A stretch of DNA of 10,876 nt from Chloromonas sp. AAM2 (GCA_004335635.1 QAXH01006641.1:32186-43061); one strand, 5' to 3'. Shown: positions 1 to 9,289, numbered from the stretch's first letter. Program-made: numbers and translations. The notes: a model not told the origin generated them from the letters alone.

Positions 1-33
1 TCTATAAATAAAGATAACTAAAGGTGTATACGC

Positions 34-2985
34 CTATTTAATCAAATTAAGCATTTTTGTTTCGGTAAAATTATGGGTCGATAGTCTATAAAAATAGATC
101 CCTGACGAAAAATCAGAACCATCAAAAGAAACCGTATGAGATCCGGCTGAAAAATGTTCGGTATTTACTATATCTCGAACTTTTTGGCCCATACTATTAA
201 AAATAGTGATAGTGACGGTCTGTGATTTTGCAAGATCAAAAGGGATGTGAGTTGTAGGATTAAAAGGATTGGGATAGTTTTGTCCCAGCGATATGTTTTT
301 GGGGAAATTCGGATGGTTAATTTCGTTGCTTATTGGCATTGATTCGGTAAAGCTGATGTTATCTACAAATATGTTTGGTGATTTCGATTCCGGCTGTCGA
401 ATCATGAGTCCCATCACTAACAGGTTGTTCGAATTGAATGAATTGGCTAATTGTCCGGATAAGGAAATCCATTTTTCTGTTTCAAGATTATCCATTGAAA
501 ATACGGTTTCTTCCCACACGTGGTCATTACTATTCCAATCACTTCCGTGCCGGTGATATATGACCAATTCTGTGATATCAGACCGTTCAGATTCAGGAAT
601 AAACACATTAATGTTGAGCCAGTTACCCGGTTTTACTACTGAATTTTTGAGGGGATCATGAAAATCAAAAGAAACGGAATCGCTGCCGTAAGAACCTGTT
701 ATTTGCACAGAGAAAAATCCTTCTAATTTAGTGGATTTTGCCAATGACACGGAACCAAGGTTGGTATCGATAAACCAGTTTTGAAAGGTTCCATCTTCAA
801 ACCCCCAAGAGTTTTTGAGGACGGTTACTACAAAAGAAAGGCGGTTTGTGGTTCCACAATCATTTGTAAAAGTAACAGTGTAAATACCAGATTGTTCCGG
901 TTTTATGTTATCAAGAGTGATTTCCTGATCTGTACTTTTGAAATTATTGGGTCCGCGCCATATCCAACTTCCGTCTTGTTCAGCAGCAGGGCTTAACATA
1001 ACGGTTCCTTCAACTTCTGTTACAACATCTGAAACTTGCTGTAATTCACCATCACCTGTAGAGGCCATGGGGTAGAGAGATGGAATTGCACATGCCGAAT
1101 ATTCATTTTTGACCATAGATACATTGGGTTGCTGAACAGGAAAATCCATATCACCGGCTACATAAAACCCGGGATGTGGAGGTTGGTTGTAGCCTGAATT
1201 TTGCCAGGCGATAGCTACTCTATAGGTTGGATCGTGCATAAAGGTGTATAAACGGTGCACGGTAGGGATAGTTGATGAATAAACCAATATCCGCTGATTA
1301 TTTCCGCTACGTAGTAAAACTTCTTCTCTCCAATCTCCAAATAAGTCAGCTTGCAAACTGGGGTTAGCCTTGGTCGAATTAATAGATAACCCTCTCAAGC
1401 TCCGAAAAAGTCGCTCTCCATTACCACTATTAATATCCCATTTGGTAATGGTGGAGCCATCCAAAAGTTCACGACTCAGTTCTCCATCCCACCAAACCAC
1501 ATGATTTATAGAATTTGGAATACTACCAATACGATTTCCAGTAGTGTTGTATAAACCCAGATCACTGGAAGCCCAAAAATGGAAACCAGGATAGTCCACA
1601 TCTAAATGAGCAGCAACACCTCGACCAATATCGCCATTTTTATCTTTGCGAAAGACCATAGCTCCAGTATCTCCACGACGAAGAGAAACGCCGGGTGTAT
1701 TTTCTTCGTGAGGCATAAATATGTATGGTACATCGGCATCTTTTTCCATGAAGGTGGCATGTAAAGCATCTCCATGGCCAAGACCTGTGGTATGTAGTCC
1801 TTTTCCGTCATCGTCAATAACTACAGAGCCATATACAACTTCCTGCTTACTATCATTATCCACATCAATAATAGAAAGCTGATGATTACCCTGACTCGTC
1901 CAGTTGCTGTTATAATCCGGTTCGTCGGTATCAAATAACCATCGGTGAACTAATTCTCCATTTACAAGATCCCAGCTTGCGACCGTCATTCTTGAATAAT
2001 AGCCTCGTGCAAAAATTGCAGAAGGGCGCTCACCATCCAAATAAGCAACACCGGCTAAAAACCGATCCACTCGATTTCCATAGCTGTCCCCCCAGCTACT
2101 TACATTTCCTCTTGCAGGTATATAATAGTCAGTATCGATCTCTTCACCCGTTAAACCTGAAAATACGGAAAGGTATTCTGGTCCGGAAAGTATGTATCCT
2201 CTGCCGTTTCGATAGATAGCCTGATGATTGGCGTTTTCGGCGGCCCCTTTTGAGATGAAGCTGCCGGTTCCATCTCGAGTCCCCGGCGCTGTTTTCACCA
2301 TGAGTTCCGCTTTACCGTTACCATTGAAATCGTACACCATAACCTGGGTGTAATGAGCCCCAGCTCGAATATTTGGGCCAAGGTCAATGCGCCAAAGCAT
2401 AGTGCCACCCAGGGTATAAGCATCGAGATAAACATTATCTGTTGTTCCGGATTGGGAATTGTCCTTTGAGTTTGAAGGGTCCCATTTCACGATGATCTCA
2501 TACTCTCCGTTTCCTGTAAGATCTGCGACCGAAAAATCATTTAGGCTATACGTTCCGCCATGTTCTCCTGCACTCGGCTTATTAACGGGAATTTCAAAAT
2601 AGGCCGCTTCATAATCCTGAGTAGCAGAGAGCACATTTGCATTTTCCGATGCGGGTTGTTCAACTTCATTGACCACTGCTCGCACCGTATAGTTATGAAA
2701 AGTATCAACTTGTTCATCAAAATATTGGGTTGTTCCGATAATAGGGCTTTCATTTATCTTTTCACCACCCCGATAAACATTAAAACCGGTATCATAAGGT
2801 TCATTTGCCAAGAGCCTCCAGGACAAATAGAAGCCATCTTCTTTTTCTGCAGCAATAAGGCCACGGTTTAAGTGTTCGACCTTTTTTTGTTGACCAAATA
2901 AAGGAAATGAAGTTGAGGCTATGAGGAAGAAAGCAAGCCCAAGACTGTAGAAAAAAAGGGTTCTAAATGTTGAAAAGTAAGTCAT
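34..2985 (-). CDS. Secreted family-11 polysaccharide lyase (rhamnogalacturonan lyase type) with Ig-like, carbohydrate-binding-like and T9SS sorting domains
   Basis: Predicted to cleave the rhamnogalacturonan-I backbone of pectin by beta-elimination outside the cell. The 983-residue product starts with a hydrophobic signal peptide (about 1-31, cut near FG/QQ). A fibronectin-like N-terminal domain follows (about 36-122, 'LNRGLIAAEKEDGFYLSWRL'). The beta-propeller catalytic body (about 128-615) has acidic calcium-type loops DLTGNGEYE (155-163), DFNGNGKAE (219-227) and DVDNDSKQE (374-382). It also has the family-typical stretches GLGHGDALH (401-409), LFGDWREEV (548-556) and HDPTYRVAIAWQNSGYNQPP (584-603). 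Known PL11 enzymes usually end near this point. Here about 370 residues follow: an Ig-like module (about 655-723), a beta-rich module resembling carbohydrate-binding domains (about 724-882), and a type A T9SS sorting domain (about 897-983). No Shine-Dalgarno is visible before the ATG, and no other pectin gene is next to it. The family call is firm; endo versus exo action cannot be told. Confidence 0.93.
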   Translation of the reverse strand: MTYFSTFRTLFFYSLGLAFFLIASTSFPLFGQQKKVEHLNRGLIAAEKEDGFYLSWRLLANEPYDTGFNVYRGGEKINESPIIGTTQYFDEQVDTFHNYTVRAVVNEVEQPASENANVLSATQDYEAAYFEIPVNKPSAGEHGGTYSLNDFSVADLTGNGEYEIIVKWDPSNSKDNSQSGTTDNVYLDAYTLGGTMLWRIDLGPNIRAGAHYTQVMVYDFNGNGKAELMVKTAPGTRDGTGSFISKGAAENANHQAIYRNGRGYILSGPEYLSVFSGLTGEEIDTDYYIPARGNVSSWGDSYGNRVDRFLAGVAYLDGERPSAIFARGYYSRMTVASWDLVNGELVHRWLFDTDEPDYNSNWTSQGNHQLSIIDVDNDSKQEVVYGSVVIDDDGKGLHTTGLGHGDALHATFMEKDADVPYIFMPHEENTPGVSLRRGDTGAMVFRKDKNGDIGRGVAAHLDVDYPGFHFWASSDLGLYNTTGNRIGSIPNSINHVVWWDGELSRELLDGSTITKWDINSGNGERLFRSLRGLSINSTKANPSLQADLFGDWREEVLLRSGNNQRILVYSSTIPTVHRLYTFMHDPTYRVAIAWQNSGYNQPPHPGFYVAGDMDFPVQQPNVSMVKNEYSACAIPSLYPMASTGDGELQQVSDVVTEVEGTVMLSPAAEQDGSWIWRGPNNFKSTDQEITLDNIKPEQSGIYTVTFTNDCGTTNRLSFVVTVLKNSWGFEDGTFQNWFIDTNLGSVSLAKSTKLEGFFSVQITGSYGSDSVSFDFHDPLKNSVVKPGNWLNINVFIPESERSDITELVIYHRHGSDWNSNDHVWEETVFSMDNLETEKWISLSGQLANSFNSNNLLVMGLMIRQPESKSPNIFVDNISFTESMPISNEINHPNFPKNISLGQNYPNPFNPTTHIPFDLAKSQTVTITIFNSMGQKVRDIVNTEHFSAGSHTVSFDGSDFSSGIYFYRLSTHNFTETKMLNLIK

Positions 2986-3071
2986 AGCATTTAAGAAATT
3001 GTGAGGCCTTTACTTTTTGAAGTAACCGGTTAAGCCTTCTTATTATAATGCAATTTTTGACCATAAGAAAC

Positions 3072-3126
3072 TGAGAAATCATGGTGAGATATTCGTTATA
3101 AAAACCATCCTGATTTTAATTTCTCA
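3072..3126. repeat. Nested inverted repeat upstream of glpD
   Basis: TGAGAAAT (3072-3079) is matched by ATTTCTCA (3119-3126), and just inside it ATGGT (3081-3085) is matched by ACCAT (3104-3108). Together they could form an interrupted stem in a glpD leader or mark a regulator site. In an AT-rich stretch of this size, one 8-base inverted match by chance is quite possible, so significance is uncertain. Confidence 0.25.
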
Positions 3127-3167
3127 TTCACTCTTTATAGTGACATATTAAGTAAAATGTATTGAAC

Positions 3168-3172
3168 GGAAG
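3168..3172 (+). promoter_or_regulatory. Ribosome binding site of glpD
   Basis: GGAAG lies 8 bases before the ATG at 3181. It is a partial Shine-Dalgarno and supports this start. The N-terminus it gives, with about 17 residues before the FAD-binding beta strand, suits the family. Confidence 0.5.
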
Positions 3173-3180
3173 ACGGCGAT

Positions 3181-4743
3181 ATGAATAGATCACAATTTTT
3201 AGATCACATTAGAAACTTCAATGACTACTGGGATGTAGTCGTAATAGGCGGCGGAGCTACAGGATTGGGAGTTGGAGTGGATGCGGCTGCACGCGGATAC
3301 AAAACGCTGCTCCTGGAAATGCACGATTTTGCCAAAGGCACCTCCAGCCGAAGTACAAAGCTGGTTCATGGCGGCGTTCGATATTTGCAGCAAGGAGATG
3401 TTTCCCTAGTGATTGAGGCCTTGCATGAACGTGGATTACTTATTCAAAATGCTCCTCACCTGGTAAGCCATCAGTCTTTTATTGTCCCAAGTTATGAATG
3501 GTGGAACGGACCGTTTTATGGTGTGGGAATGAAAGTGTATGATGCTCTTGCCGGAAAGCTGGGAATCAACAAATCCAAAAATTTATCCAAAGATAAAACA
3601 CTGGAGAAAATTCCGACCTTAGAACCGGAAGGTTTGAGAGGAGGCGTCATCTACTACGATGGACAATTTGATGATTCCCGGTTATCCATTAACCTGGCAC
3701 AAACCATGCACGATCAGGGCGGGTTTCCCATGAATTACATGAAAGTAGTTGGGCTGGAGAAGAACGGAAAAGGGTTTGTTGAAGGTGTGAAAGTTCGCGA
3801 TATGCTGAATGGTGAAGATTATGAGCTAAATGCCCGCGTAGTAATTAATGCAACCGGAATTTTTTCGGATGATATTTTGGAAATGGATGAAGAAGGCCAC
3901 CAAAACATAATTCAGTATGCACAGGGAATTCACCTGGTGTTGGATAAAGAGTTTCTTCCCGGAGATTCAGCGATTATGGTTCCGCATACAGATGATGGAA
4001 GAGTCCTTTTTGCCGTCCCATGGCATGATAAGGTAATTGTAGGAACAACCGATACTCCGGTTGATAAAGCTACTTTGGAGCCGATTGCGTTAGAAGAAGA
4101 AATTGAATTTGTCCTTCGGCATGCGGCTCAATATCTAACCAAAGATCCTGACCGAAAAGATGTTAAAAGTGTATTTGCCGGAATTCGTCCGCTGGTGAAA
4201 CCTCCCGACGCCAAAGATACCTCAGAAATATCCAGGAGTCATCATATTCAGGTTTCAGAATCAGGATTAGTAACTATTGCAGGAGGAAAATGGACGACCT
4301 ATCGGAAAATGGCCGAGGACACGGTTAATCAGGCTGCCATGGTAGCCGGACTGGATGTAAAGGAAACTCCAACAAAAGAACTGCGGATTCACGGATGGCT
4401 TAAAAATGTGGACCGGGATGATCATCTATATGTGTACGGCTCCGATAAAGTGGCACTCAAAAAGCTAATTGAGGAGGAACCTGCGTTAGGAGAACAATTA
4501 CACTCGGACCTTCCCTACCTTAAAGCCGAAGTTATATGGGCAGCTCGAAATGAAATGGCCCAAACCATTGAAGACATCTTATCCCGCCGAACGCGTTCAC
4601 TTTTATTAGATGCCAAAGCCAGTGTGGAAATGGCTCCGGAAGTAGGCCGGTTACTCGCACGTGAATTTGGAAAAGATGAAGCTTGGGTGAAACAAGAAGT
4701 GAAGGAATACAAACAGGTGGCGAAGAATTATATTCTGGATTGA
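3181..4743 (+). CDS. glpD: FAD-dependent glycerol-3-phosphate dehydrogenase
   Basis: Oxidises sn-glycerol-3-phosphate to dihydroxyacetone phosphate and passes the electrons to membrane quinone, linking glycerol and lipid turnover to respiration and glycolysis. It acts at the inner face of the cytoplasmic membrane. The 520 residues match the usual 500-560. The N-terminal Rossmann motif is VVVIGGGATGLG (19-30). The family signature SSRSTKLVHGGVRYLQ (55-70) follows. VINATGIFSD (221-230), the substrate-domain segment VPWHDKVIVGTTDTP (279-293), AGIRPLV (333-339) and the FAD-closing GGKWTTYRKMAEDT (368-381) are all present. The C-terminal helical domain (about 400-520) is complete. It stands alone: no glpK, glpF or glpR neighbour is seen, and it ends facing the RND pump gene. 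All expected motifs are intact, so the enzyme should be active. Confidence 0.96.
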   Translation: MNRSQFLDHIRNFNDYWDVVVIGGGATGLGVGVDAAARGYKTLLLEMHDFAKGTSSRSTKLVHGGVRYLQQGDVSLVIEALHERGLLIQNAPHLVSHQSFIVPSYEWWNGPFYGVGMKVYDALAGKLGINKSKNLSKDKTLEKIPTLEPEGLRGGVIYYDGQFDDSRLSINLAQTMHDQGGFPMNYMKVVGLEKNGKGFVEGVKVRDMLNGEDYELNARVVINATGIFSDDILEMDEEGHQNIIQYAQGIHLVLDKEFLPGDSAIMVPHTDDGRVLFAVPWHDKVIVGTTDTPVDKATLEPIALEEEIEFVLRHAAQYLTKDPDRKDVKSVFAGIRPLVKPPDAKDTSEISRSHHIQVSESGLVTIAGGKWTTYRKMAEDTVNQAAMVAGLDVKETPTKELRIHGWLKNVDRDDHLYVYGSDKVALKKLIEEEPALGEQLHSDLPYLKAEVIWAARNEMAQTIEDILSRRTRSLLLDAKASVEMAPEVGRLLAREFGKDEAWVKQEVKEYKQVAKNYILD

Positions 4744-4958
4744 TGCAATTGAGAAGCGTGTCAGGAAAAACTTTTGAGGAAGTGTTCAAGAATTGGATTC
4801 CCGCCTACGCGGGAATGAAGGTCTGGTGGGATTGAGCTGAGTTTGGATAAGCCTAAGTAAAAACCAATTCAAATTTCCACATCAATTCTGTGAAAACGGG
4901 AATCTAAATGTTGCCAAAAGCGGCATTCTAAAAAAAGGCCGATTTATATCAAAAGGAT
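4744..4958. other. Convergent intergenic region between glpD and the RND pump
   Basis: Both neighbouring genes end into these 215 bases, so any terminators should lie here. Besides the 20-base palindrome, a weak TGCC/GGCA hairpin is visible around 4911-4925. An A-run at about 4930-4936 reads as a T-run on the pump's strand, but it lies before that hairpin rather than after it. No convincing terminator and no short gene was seen. Confidence 0.4.
4797..4816. repeat. 20-base perfect palindrome (ATTCCCGC stem), dispersed-repeat type
   Basis: ATTCCCGC (4797-4804) and GCGGGAAT (4809-4816) form a perfect 8-base stem around the loop CTAC. It sits between two convergent genes, 53 bases after the glpD stop and 142 bases beyond the pump stop. 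No T-run follows on either strand, so it is not a classical intrinsic terminator, though it could stall or protect transcript ends. The same ATTCCC-N8-GGGAAT layout is known from dispersed repeats such as neisserial dRS3. Whether it recurs in this genome cannot be seen here. Confidence 0.6.
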
Positions 4959-7900
4959 TCAGGAAGAACCCGAAGCTTCACTCAATGATTCTCTGTTCAG
5001 TAATCCTCTAAAAGCGGCCTCAACGTCTTCCAGAATGAGATATAGACAAGGAACCAAAATAAGGATAATTGCTGTGGCAAAAACAATTCCAAATCCAAGT
5101 GAAATCGCCATTGGAATAAGCTGTGTGGCCTGAATGGATGTTTCAAGGATGATGGGCGTCAAGCCGCCAAAAGTAGTCAGCGTTGTTAAAATTATGGGCC
5201 GAAAACGCCGTAGACCAGCTTCATGAATGGCATCATAAACAGATTCACCTTTCTTTCGCTTTTTGTTAGCATAATCGATCATGATCAGCGAATCGTTGAG
5301 AACAACCCCTGAAAGAGCAATCACTCCCATCAAACTTACAAGAGATAGGTTATAGCCGAGTAAAATATGTCCGATGACGGCACCAACAATTCCAAAAGGA
5401 ATGGCCCCCATCACAATAAGAGGTTGTGTATAACTTCGAAAAGCAACAGCCAGAAGCGCAAAGATCACTAAAAGCGCAATAAAAAAGCTGCCCCACAGCG
5501 CCTGGGTGGATTCCCGCATCTCAGCCTGACTTCCCTCAAAACTGGAAGTAACTCCCGGAAATTGCTCCCTCAGCTCTGGCAGCACCTCATTTTCGATGGA
5601 TTGAATAACTTGATTCAGCGCACTTGCCGGTTCCACATCCATGCCTACTGAAACCACCCGGCGTCCGTCTCGACGATTAATACTTGTGAAAGCTTCGCCT
5701 TCCTGAACTTCAACCACATCCATCAAAGGAACTTCAATTCCGGTCTCAGTTCGGAGAATGAAATTATCGAGGTTGTAAAGATCCATGCGCTCTTCTTTGG
5801 GAAGTTTGACGCGAACCTCAACCTCGTTGGTTCCGCGCAGTTGTCGTTTTGCAAGCGCGCCAAAAAAGGCATCGCGAACCTGTTGCCCAACTTCTTCGGA
5901 GGTAAACCCAAGTTTCCGGCCTTCCGGAAGAAGCCTGAAATTGAACTGCTGCTTCCCACGATTGTAATTGTCATTTACATCGCGGGTGTTGGTAAAGGAT
6001 TCCATTTGAGTAAAAAAAGATGCGCTCGCCCGCTCCAACACGCTGATATCAGAATGACTTAAATCCACGGTGATATCTTGCCGATACCCGGCCGGACCTC
6101 GTTCAGCTTCAAATGTGATCTGATCAATTCCTTCCAGGTCACCAATTTCATCTCGCCAAAGCCGGATTAGATCGAGCGTGGACATGTCGCGTTCTGCAGG
6201 AGGCCTCATGACGATTTCCACGTCGATAAAATCCTGTCCGCGAACATTAGTTTTGATGCCCTCTGCCACTTCATATAAGTTGTACTCCTCAAACATCCGA
6301 TAGGTAGAATTGGTGATGTCCTCTGCTACTTTTCCTGCTTGGGTCGAAGTAGTACCGACCGGCAATGAAACGCCAGCTTCGATTTCATCGGCGGGTTCTT
6401 CCGGCATCAAAACTATGCCCATGTGATCACTATATCCATAGCCTCCTATTACCAGCAATAAAGCCACAGCGGTACTTACCGATACATAGCGGTTTTTGAG
6501 GCAGAGGTCCAAAAAAGAACGATATTTTGTATTTATAAAATGATTGAACTTTTTAGCAAATGCCTGCTGTAATCCTTCAATTTTCAGGGCTGCTTTACCG
6601 GTCTTTTTTTCTCTGGTGTGAGCCAGGTGAGCAGGCAGCACAAAGAGCGCCTCAAACAGTGAAACCGCCAACACGATTATAACCACAGCAGGAAGCGGCC
6701 ACCAATATTTCCCCGTAACTCCGGGAATAAATAGCAGCGGAACAAACGCAATGATATTGGTCATAATACTAAAGGTCACCGGCTTACTCATGTCTCGAGC
6801 TCCGGCGATGGCGGCTTCCAAATGACTCATTCCCTGTTGTCGAAATTCATAGACATTCTCTCCCACTACAATGGCATCATCCACTACAATTCCCAGCACT
6901 ACCAGGAAGCCAAACATAGAGATCATATTGATGCTGAGGTTGGCAAGCGGTAGAAAAAGAACGGCTCCCACAAATGAGATAGTCATTCCCATCATCACCC
7001 AAAAAGCGAGGCGAAATTCCAGAAAGAGAGCCAGAATGGTGAGCACAATCAGAATCGCCAATAGGCCGTTTTCGGTGAGCAAACCAAGCCGTTCGCGATA
7101 ATCCTGTGCAGTGTTGCTATCAACGCGATATTCGATTCCAGTCGGGAAGGTTTCTTTGGCCATATCCATGATATCCAGAACCGTTTCTTCGATCACCAGT
7201 GGGGATTGATCTCCGATTCGGTAAATCTGTACACTTACCGATGTTTGCTGGTTGAATTGACCAAAAAATCCGATTTCTTCAAATCCGTCTCTGATTTCTG
7301 CAATATCGCCCAGTTTTACGACACCGCCCGATTCGGTTCGGATCACTTCAACTTCCCCAAACTCCTCCGCATATTGCTTGCGCTCCTGCATGCGCAAAAG
7401 AATTTCACCAGAACTGGTTTCAACTGCTCCGGCCGGAATATCCTCACTGGAATTGGCAACTAACTGAGCTACGTAACCCAAGGTAAGATCGTATTCACGA
7501 AGGGTACTTCTTGGTATTTCGATGTGTGTCACATAATCCGGGACGTCTCCGATTTCAACTTGCGTTATATTTTCGGTACTGAGTAATTCGTCACGAATCT
7601 GTTCGGCCAGCTGACGCAGAGTCCAGATGTCAGCATCTCCAAAAATGCCGATCTCCATAACCTCGCGTTGGTTCGATCGGAGTTGAACTTCCGGTTCTTC
7701 AATATCATCCGGAAAAGTAGTGATTCGGTTTACGGCCTGATCAATATCCTGAAAAGCCTGCATGCGATCAGAGCCGGCCACTAATTCAATCTCCACACTC
7801 CCCGAACCTTCGTAGGCTGTGGATGTGATTTCCTTAATACCCTGCACACCACGGATGGCTTCCTCTACCGGCCGTAAAATGCCCTGCTCCACTTCTGCAG

Positions 7901-8102
7901 GGGATGAACCGGGATAAACCACGCTGACATCCACATAATCGAGCGCATATTCCGGATACACTTCTTTCTGAATGTTGAACATGGTCCAGATTCCCCCACC
8001 CAGTAAAATGATCATGATCAGGTTGGCAGCAATGGAATTTTGTGCCATGTAGGCGATTGCGCCGGAAAAGAAACCGTCACTTTTGGGATCCATATTGCTC
8101 AT
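4959..8102 (-). CDS. RND-family efflux pump, inner-membrane permease subunit (AcrB-like)
   Basis: Proton-driven exporter of the HAE1/AcrB type. It would work as a trimer with the membrane-fusion protein encoded just upstream and an outer-membrane channel, expelling drugs, detergents or similar compounds. At 1047 residues it has the standard length and the duplicated plan. TM1 (about 24-43) precedes a periplasmic porter half, TM2-6 lie at about 340-492, TM7 at about 540-560, the second periplasmic half at about 565-865, and TM8-12 at about 868-1025. TM4 carries the acidic pair in [17 protein letters not shown] (D408, D409), corresponding to AcrB D407/D408. TM10 reads [14 protein letters not shown], so N936 stands where AcrB has the relay lysine K940. 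R968 in RFRPI is kept. The start overlaps the upstream stop in TAATG. Substrate cannot be told from sequence; the paired acids argue against a CusA-type metal pump. Confidence 0.94.
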   Translation of the reverse strand: MSNMDPKSDGFFSGAIAYMAQNSIAANLIMIILLGGGIWTMFNIQKEVYPEYALDYVDVSVVYPGSSPAEVEQGILRPVEEAIRGVQGIKEITSTAYEGSGSVEIELVAGSDRMQAFQDIDQAVNRITTFPDDIEEPEVQLRSNQREVMEIGIFGDADIWTLRQLAEQIRDELLSTENITQVEIGDVPDYVTHIEIPRSTLREYDLTLGYVAQLVANSSEDIPAGAVETSSGEILLRMQERKQYAEEFGEVEVIRTESGGVVKLGDIAEIRDGFEEIGFFGQFNQQTSVSVQIYRIGDQSPLVIEETVLDIMDMAKETFPTGIEYRVDSNTAQDYRERLGLLTENGLLAILIVLTILALFLEFRLAFWVMMGMTISFVGAVLFLPLANLSINMISMFGFLVVLGIVVDDAIVVGENVYEFRQQGMSHLEAAIAGARDMSKPVTFSIMTNIIAFVPLLFIPGVTGKYWWPLPAVVIIVLAVSLFEALFVLPAHLAHTREKKTGKAALKIEGLQQAFAKKFNHFINTKYRSFLDLCLKNRYVSVSTAVALLLVIGGYGYSDHMGIVLMPEEPADEIEAGVSLPVGTTSTQAGKVAEDITNSTYRMFEEYNLYEVAEGIKTNVRGQDFIDVEIVMRPPAERDMSTLDLIRLWRDEIGDLEGIDQITFEAERGPAGYRQDITVDLSHSDISVLERASASFFTQMESFTNTRDVNDNYNRGKQQFNFRLLPEGRKLGFTSEEVGQQVRDAFFGALAKRQLRGTNEVEVRVKLPKEERMDLYNLDNFILRTETGIEVPLMDVVEVQEGEAFTSINRRDGRRVVSVGMDVEPASALNQVIQSIENEVLPELREQFPGVTSSFEGSQAEMRESTQALWGSFFIALLVIFALLAVAFRSYTQPLIVMGAIPFGIVGAVIGHILLGYNLSLVSLMGVIALSGVVLNDSLIMIDYANKKRKKGESVYDAIHEAGLRRFRPIILTTLTTFGGLTPIILETSIQATQLIPMAISLGFGIVFATAIILILVPCLYLILEDVEAAFRGLLNRESLSEASGSS

Positions 8103-9289
8103 TATTGCTGCTCCGGTTCTGTTTCAGAATTGTTCGCCAGCCGAAGTGGAGCACCATTGGATACCGTGGCAAGATTTGTAGTGATAATAGATTCACCTTC
8201 TGAAATACCTTCGTTGATGTAAGCAAAAGTCTCATCCTGAAATCGAATATTAACATCGCGAATACTTAGCGTGTCGTTTTCCATGACCCAAAGTGTTTCG
8301 TTTTGCCTCAGCAAATCCCGATTAACCCGAACAACGTTTTCTAAAGGACGCGCATCAATTTCCACAGAAAGGAATGAACCGATGATAAGTTCGGGCAAAC
8401 CGCTATTTTCAGGATTTTGGGCAAGGGGATCGGAAATTTCAACCAACACACGAGCCATACGTGTTTCATTTTCTAACGAACCAATGCGGCTGTACAGAAA
8501 ACCGGTGCGATACACATCCTTTTCCCAGGCCGTACGATTTTGAACTTTGACGGTTGTGCCGGACTCTCCCTGCCTGTCTTCAAAATTTAGCCACCGCAGC
8601 TTGGAAACCGGAACCGTGGTTTCAACCCAGTAGGAATTCAAACCAACAAGCTGTCCTAAATCTTGTCCGGGAGAAACCAGCGAGCCAATATTCACATAGC
8701 GTGCAGTAATATGACCAGAAAATGGAGCTTTAATGGAGGTTCGTTCAAGGTCCAGTTCCGCCCGCTTTACAGCAGACTCAGCAGCTTCAACTTGAGCGCG
8801 CACCGATTCAAGCTGGGGCTCTCGCAATACCAAAGCGCGGTTTGCAGCGGAAAGCGTGTCTTCCAAAATTTCATATTCTCGTTTTGCAGCCTGTTGTAAA
8901 CCTAATTCACGCTGTAACTCTGAGCGAGCTTGGCGGAGTTCGCTTTGGGCTTCAGTTAGGGCCGTTTCATAATCAGAGGGATCAATTTTTAGAATAGTCT
9001 CTCCTTTTTCAACAAAACCACCGGGAGTGAAATTGGCTGAGCGCTCCACAATTTGTCCGCTGACACGCGGACTGATCATAATTTCTTGCTGAGGAATCAC
9101 CGTTCCCGTAGCAGTGATGGTTGGGGTGAAATTTCCCTGAACGGCCTCAGTTACCTGCACCAACATTGGGGTTTCTTTAGTAGCTGTTTCACGAGAGGCT
9201 TCCGGTTCAGTTGAAAAAATAAGAAGGATAGCACTTGCTGCAACAAGTAGAATAAGGAATGAAACTAATACAGTTTTTTTAAAATCCAT
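8102..9289 (-). CDS. RND efflux membrane-fusion (periplasmic adaptor) protein, HlyD/AcrA family
   Basis: Periplasmic adaptor that bridges the RND permease to an outer-membrane channel. The 395 residues begin with one hydrophobic segment (about 6-26). No lipobox cysteine follows, so the protein is probably anchored by an uncleaved helix rather than by lipid. Next come the first lipoyl half (about 57-104, '[10 protein letters not shown]') and an alpha-helical hairpin rich in Glu, Gln, Ala and Arg (about 105-183). The second lipoyl half is at about 186-217 ([20 protein letters not shown]). A beta-barrel (about 218-310) and a C-terminal membrane-proximal domain (about 311-385) complete the usual order. 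It is the first gene of a two-gene operon; its TAA shares a base with the permease ATG. No Shine-Dalgarno is seen before its own ATG. No TetR/MarR-type regulator and no TolC-type gene lies beside it in the window. Confidence 0.94.
   Translation of the reverse strand: MDFKKTVLVSFLILLVAASAILLIFSTEPEASRETATKETPMLVQVTEAVQGNFTPTITATGTVIPQQEIMISPRVSGQIVERSANFTPGGFVEKGETILKIDPSDYETALTEAQSELRQARSELQRELGLQQAAKREYEILEDTLSAANRALVLREPQLESVRAQVEAAESAVKRAELDLERTSIKAPFSGHITARYVNIGSLVSPGQDLGQLVGLNSYWVETTVPVSKLRWLNFEDRQGESGTTVKVQNRTAWEKDVYRTGFLYSRIGSLENETRMARVLVEISDPLAQNPENSGLPELIIGSFLSVEIDARPLENVVRVNRDLLRQNETLWVMENDTLSIRDVNIRFQDETFAYINEGISEGESIITTNLATVSNGAPLRLANNSETEPEQQ
8111..8114 (-). promoter_or_regulatory. 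Ribosome binding site of the RND permease gene
   Basis: On the minus strand GGAG lies 8 bases before the permease ATG, inside the last codons of the membrane-fusion gene. With the TAATG stop/start overlap it fixes this start and points to translational coupling of the pair. Confidence 0.55.

Larger units (their letters stand above)
2986..3180. promoter_or_regulatory. Divergent intergenic region between the polysaccharide lyase and glpD
   Basis: These 195 bases must hold the promoters of both flanking genes, since they are transcribed away from each other. TATAAT occurs at 3044-3049 on the plus strand, and an overlapping copy lies on the minus strand (3042-3047), because the site is nearly palindromic. 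Neither has a convincing -35 partner at 17 bases. The TANNTTTG box usual in Bacteroidota was not found. The palindrome TAACCGGTTA (3023-3032) could be an operator half-site pair, but this is only a suggestion. Confidence 0.35.

Noticed and set aside
22..35. Possible terminator hairpin AGGTGTATACGCCT at the lyase stop codon
   Set aside because: It overlaps the stop codon, has only a 5-base stem, and on the gene's own strand contains a C-A mismatch; no T-run of note follows.
2560..2871. Plus-strand open frame of 103 codons
   Set aside because: It lies wholly antisense to the lyase's N-terminal region, encodes a Cys/Phe/Ile-rich unlikely protein, and the opposite frame has clear family motifs.
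3044..3049. TATAAT as a glpD or lyase promoter
   Set aside because: No matching -35 hexamer at 16-18 bases on either strand, and Bacteroidota promoters normally use a different -7 box; noted only as a candidate.
4532..4789. Minus-strand open frame of 85 codons across the glpD 3' end
   Set aside because: Mostly antisense to conserved glpD coding sequence; no motif, no ribosome binding site and implausible composition.
4797..4816. CRISPR repeat
   Set aside because: Only one copy in the window, with no spacers or cas genes.
7206..7463. Plus-strand open frame of 85 codons inside the RND gene
   Set aside because: Antisense shadow of the periplasmic porter domain of the permease; no independent support.
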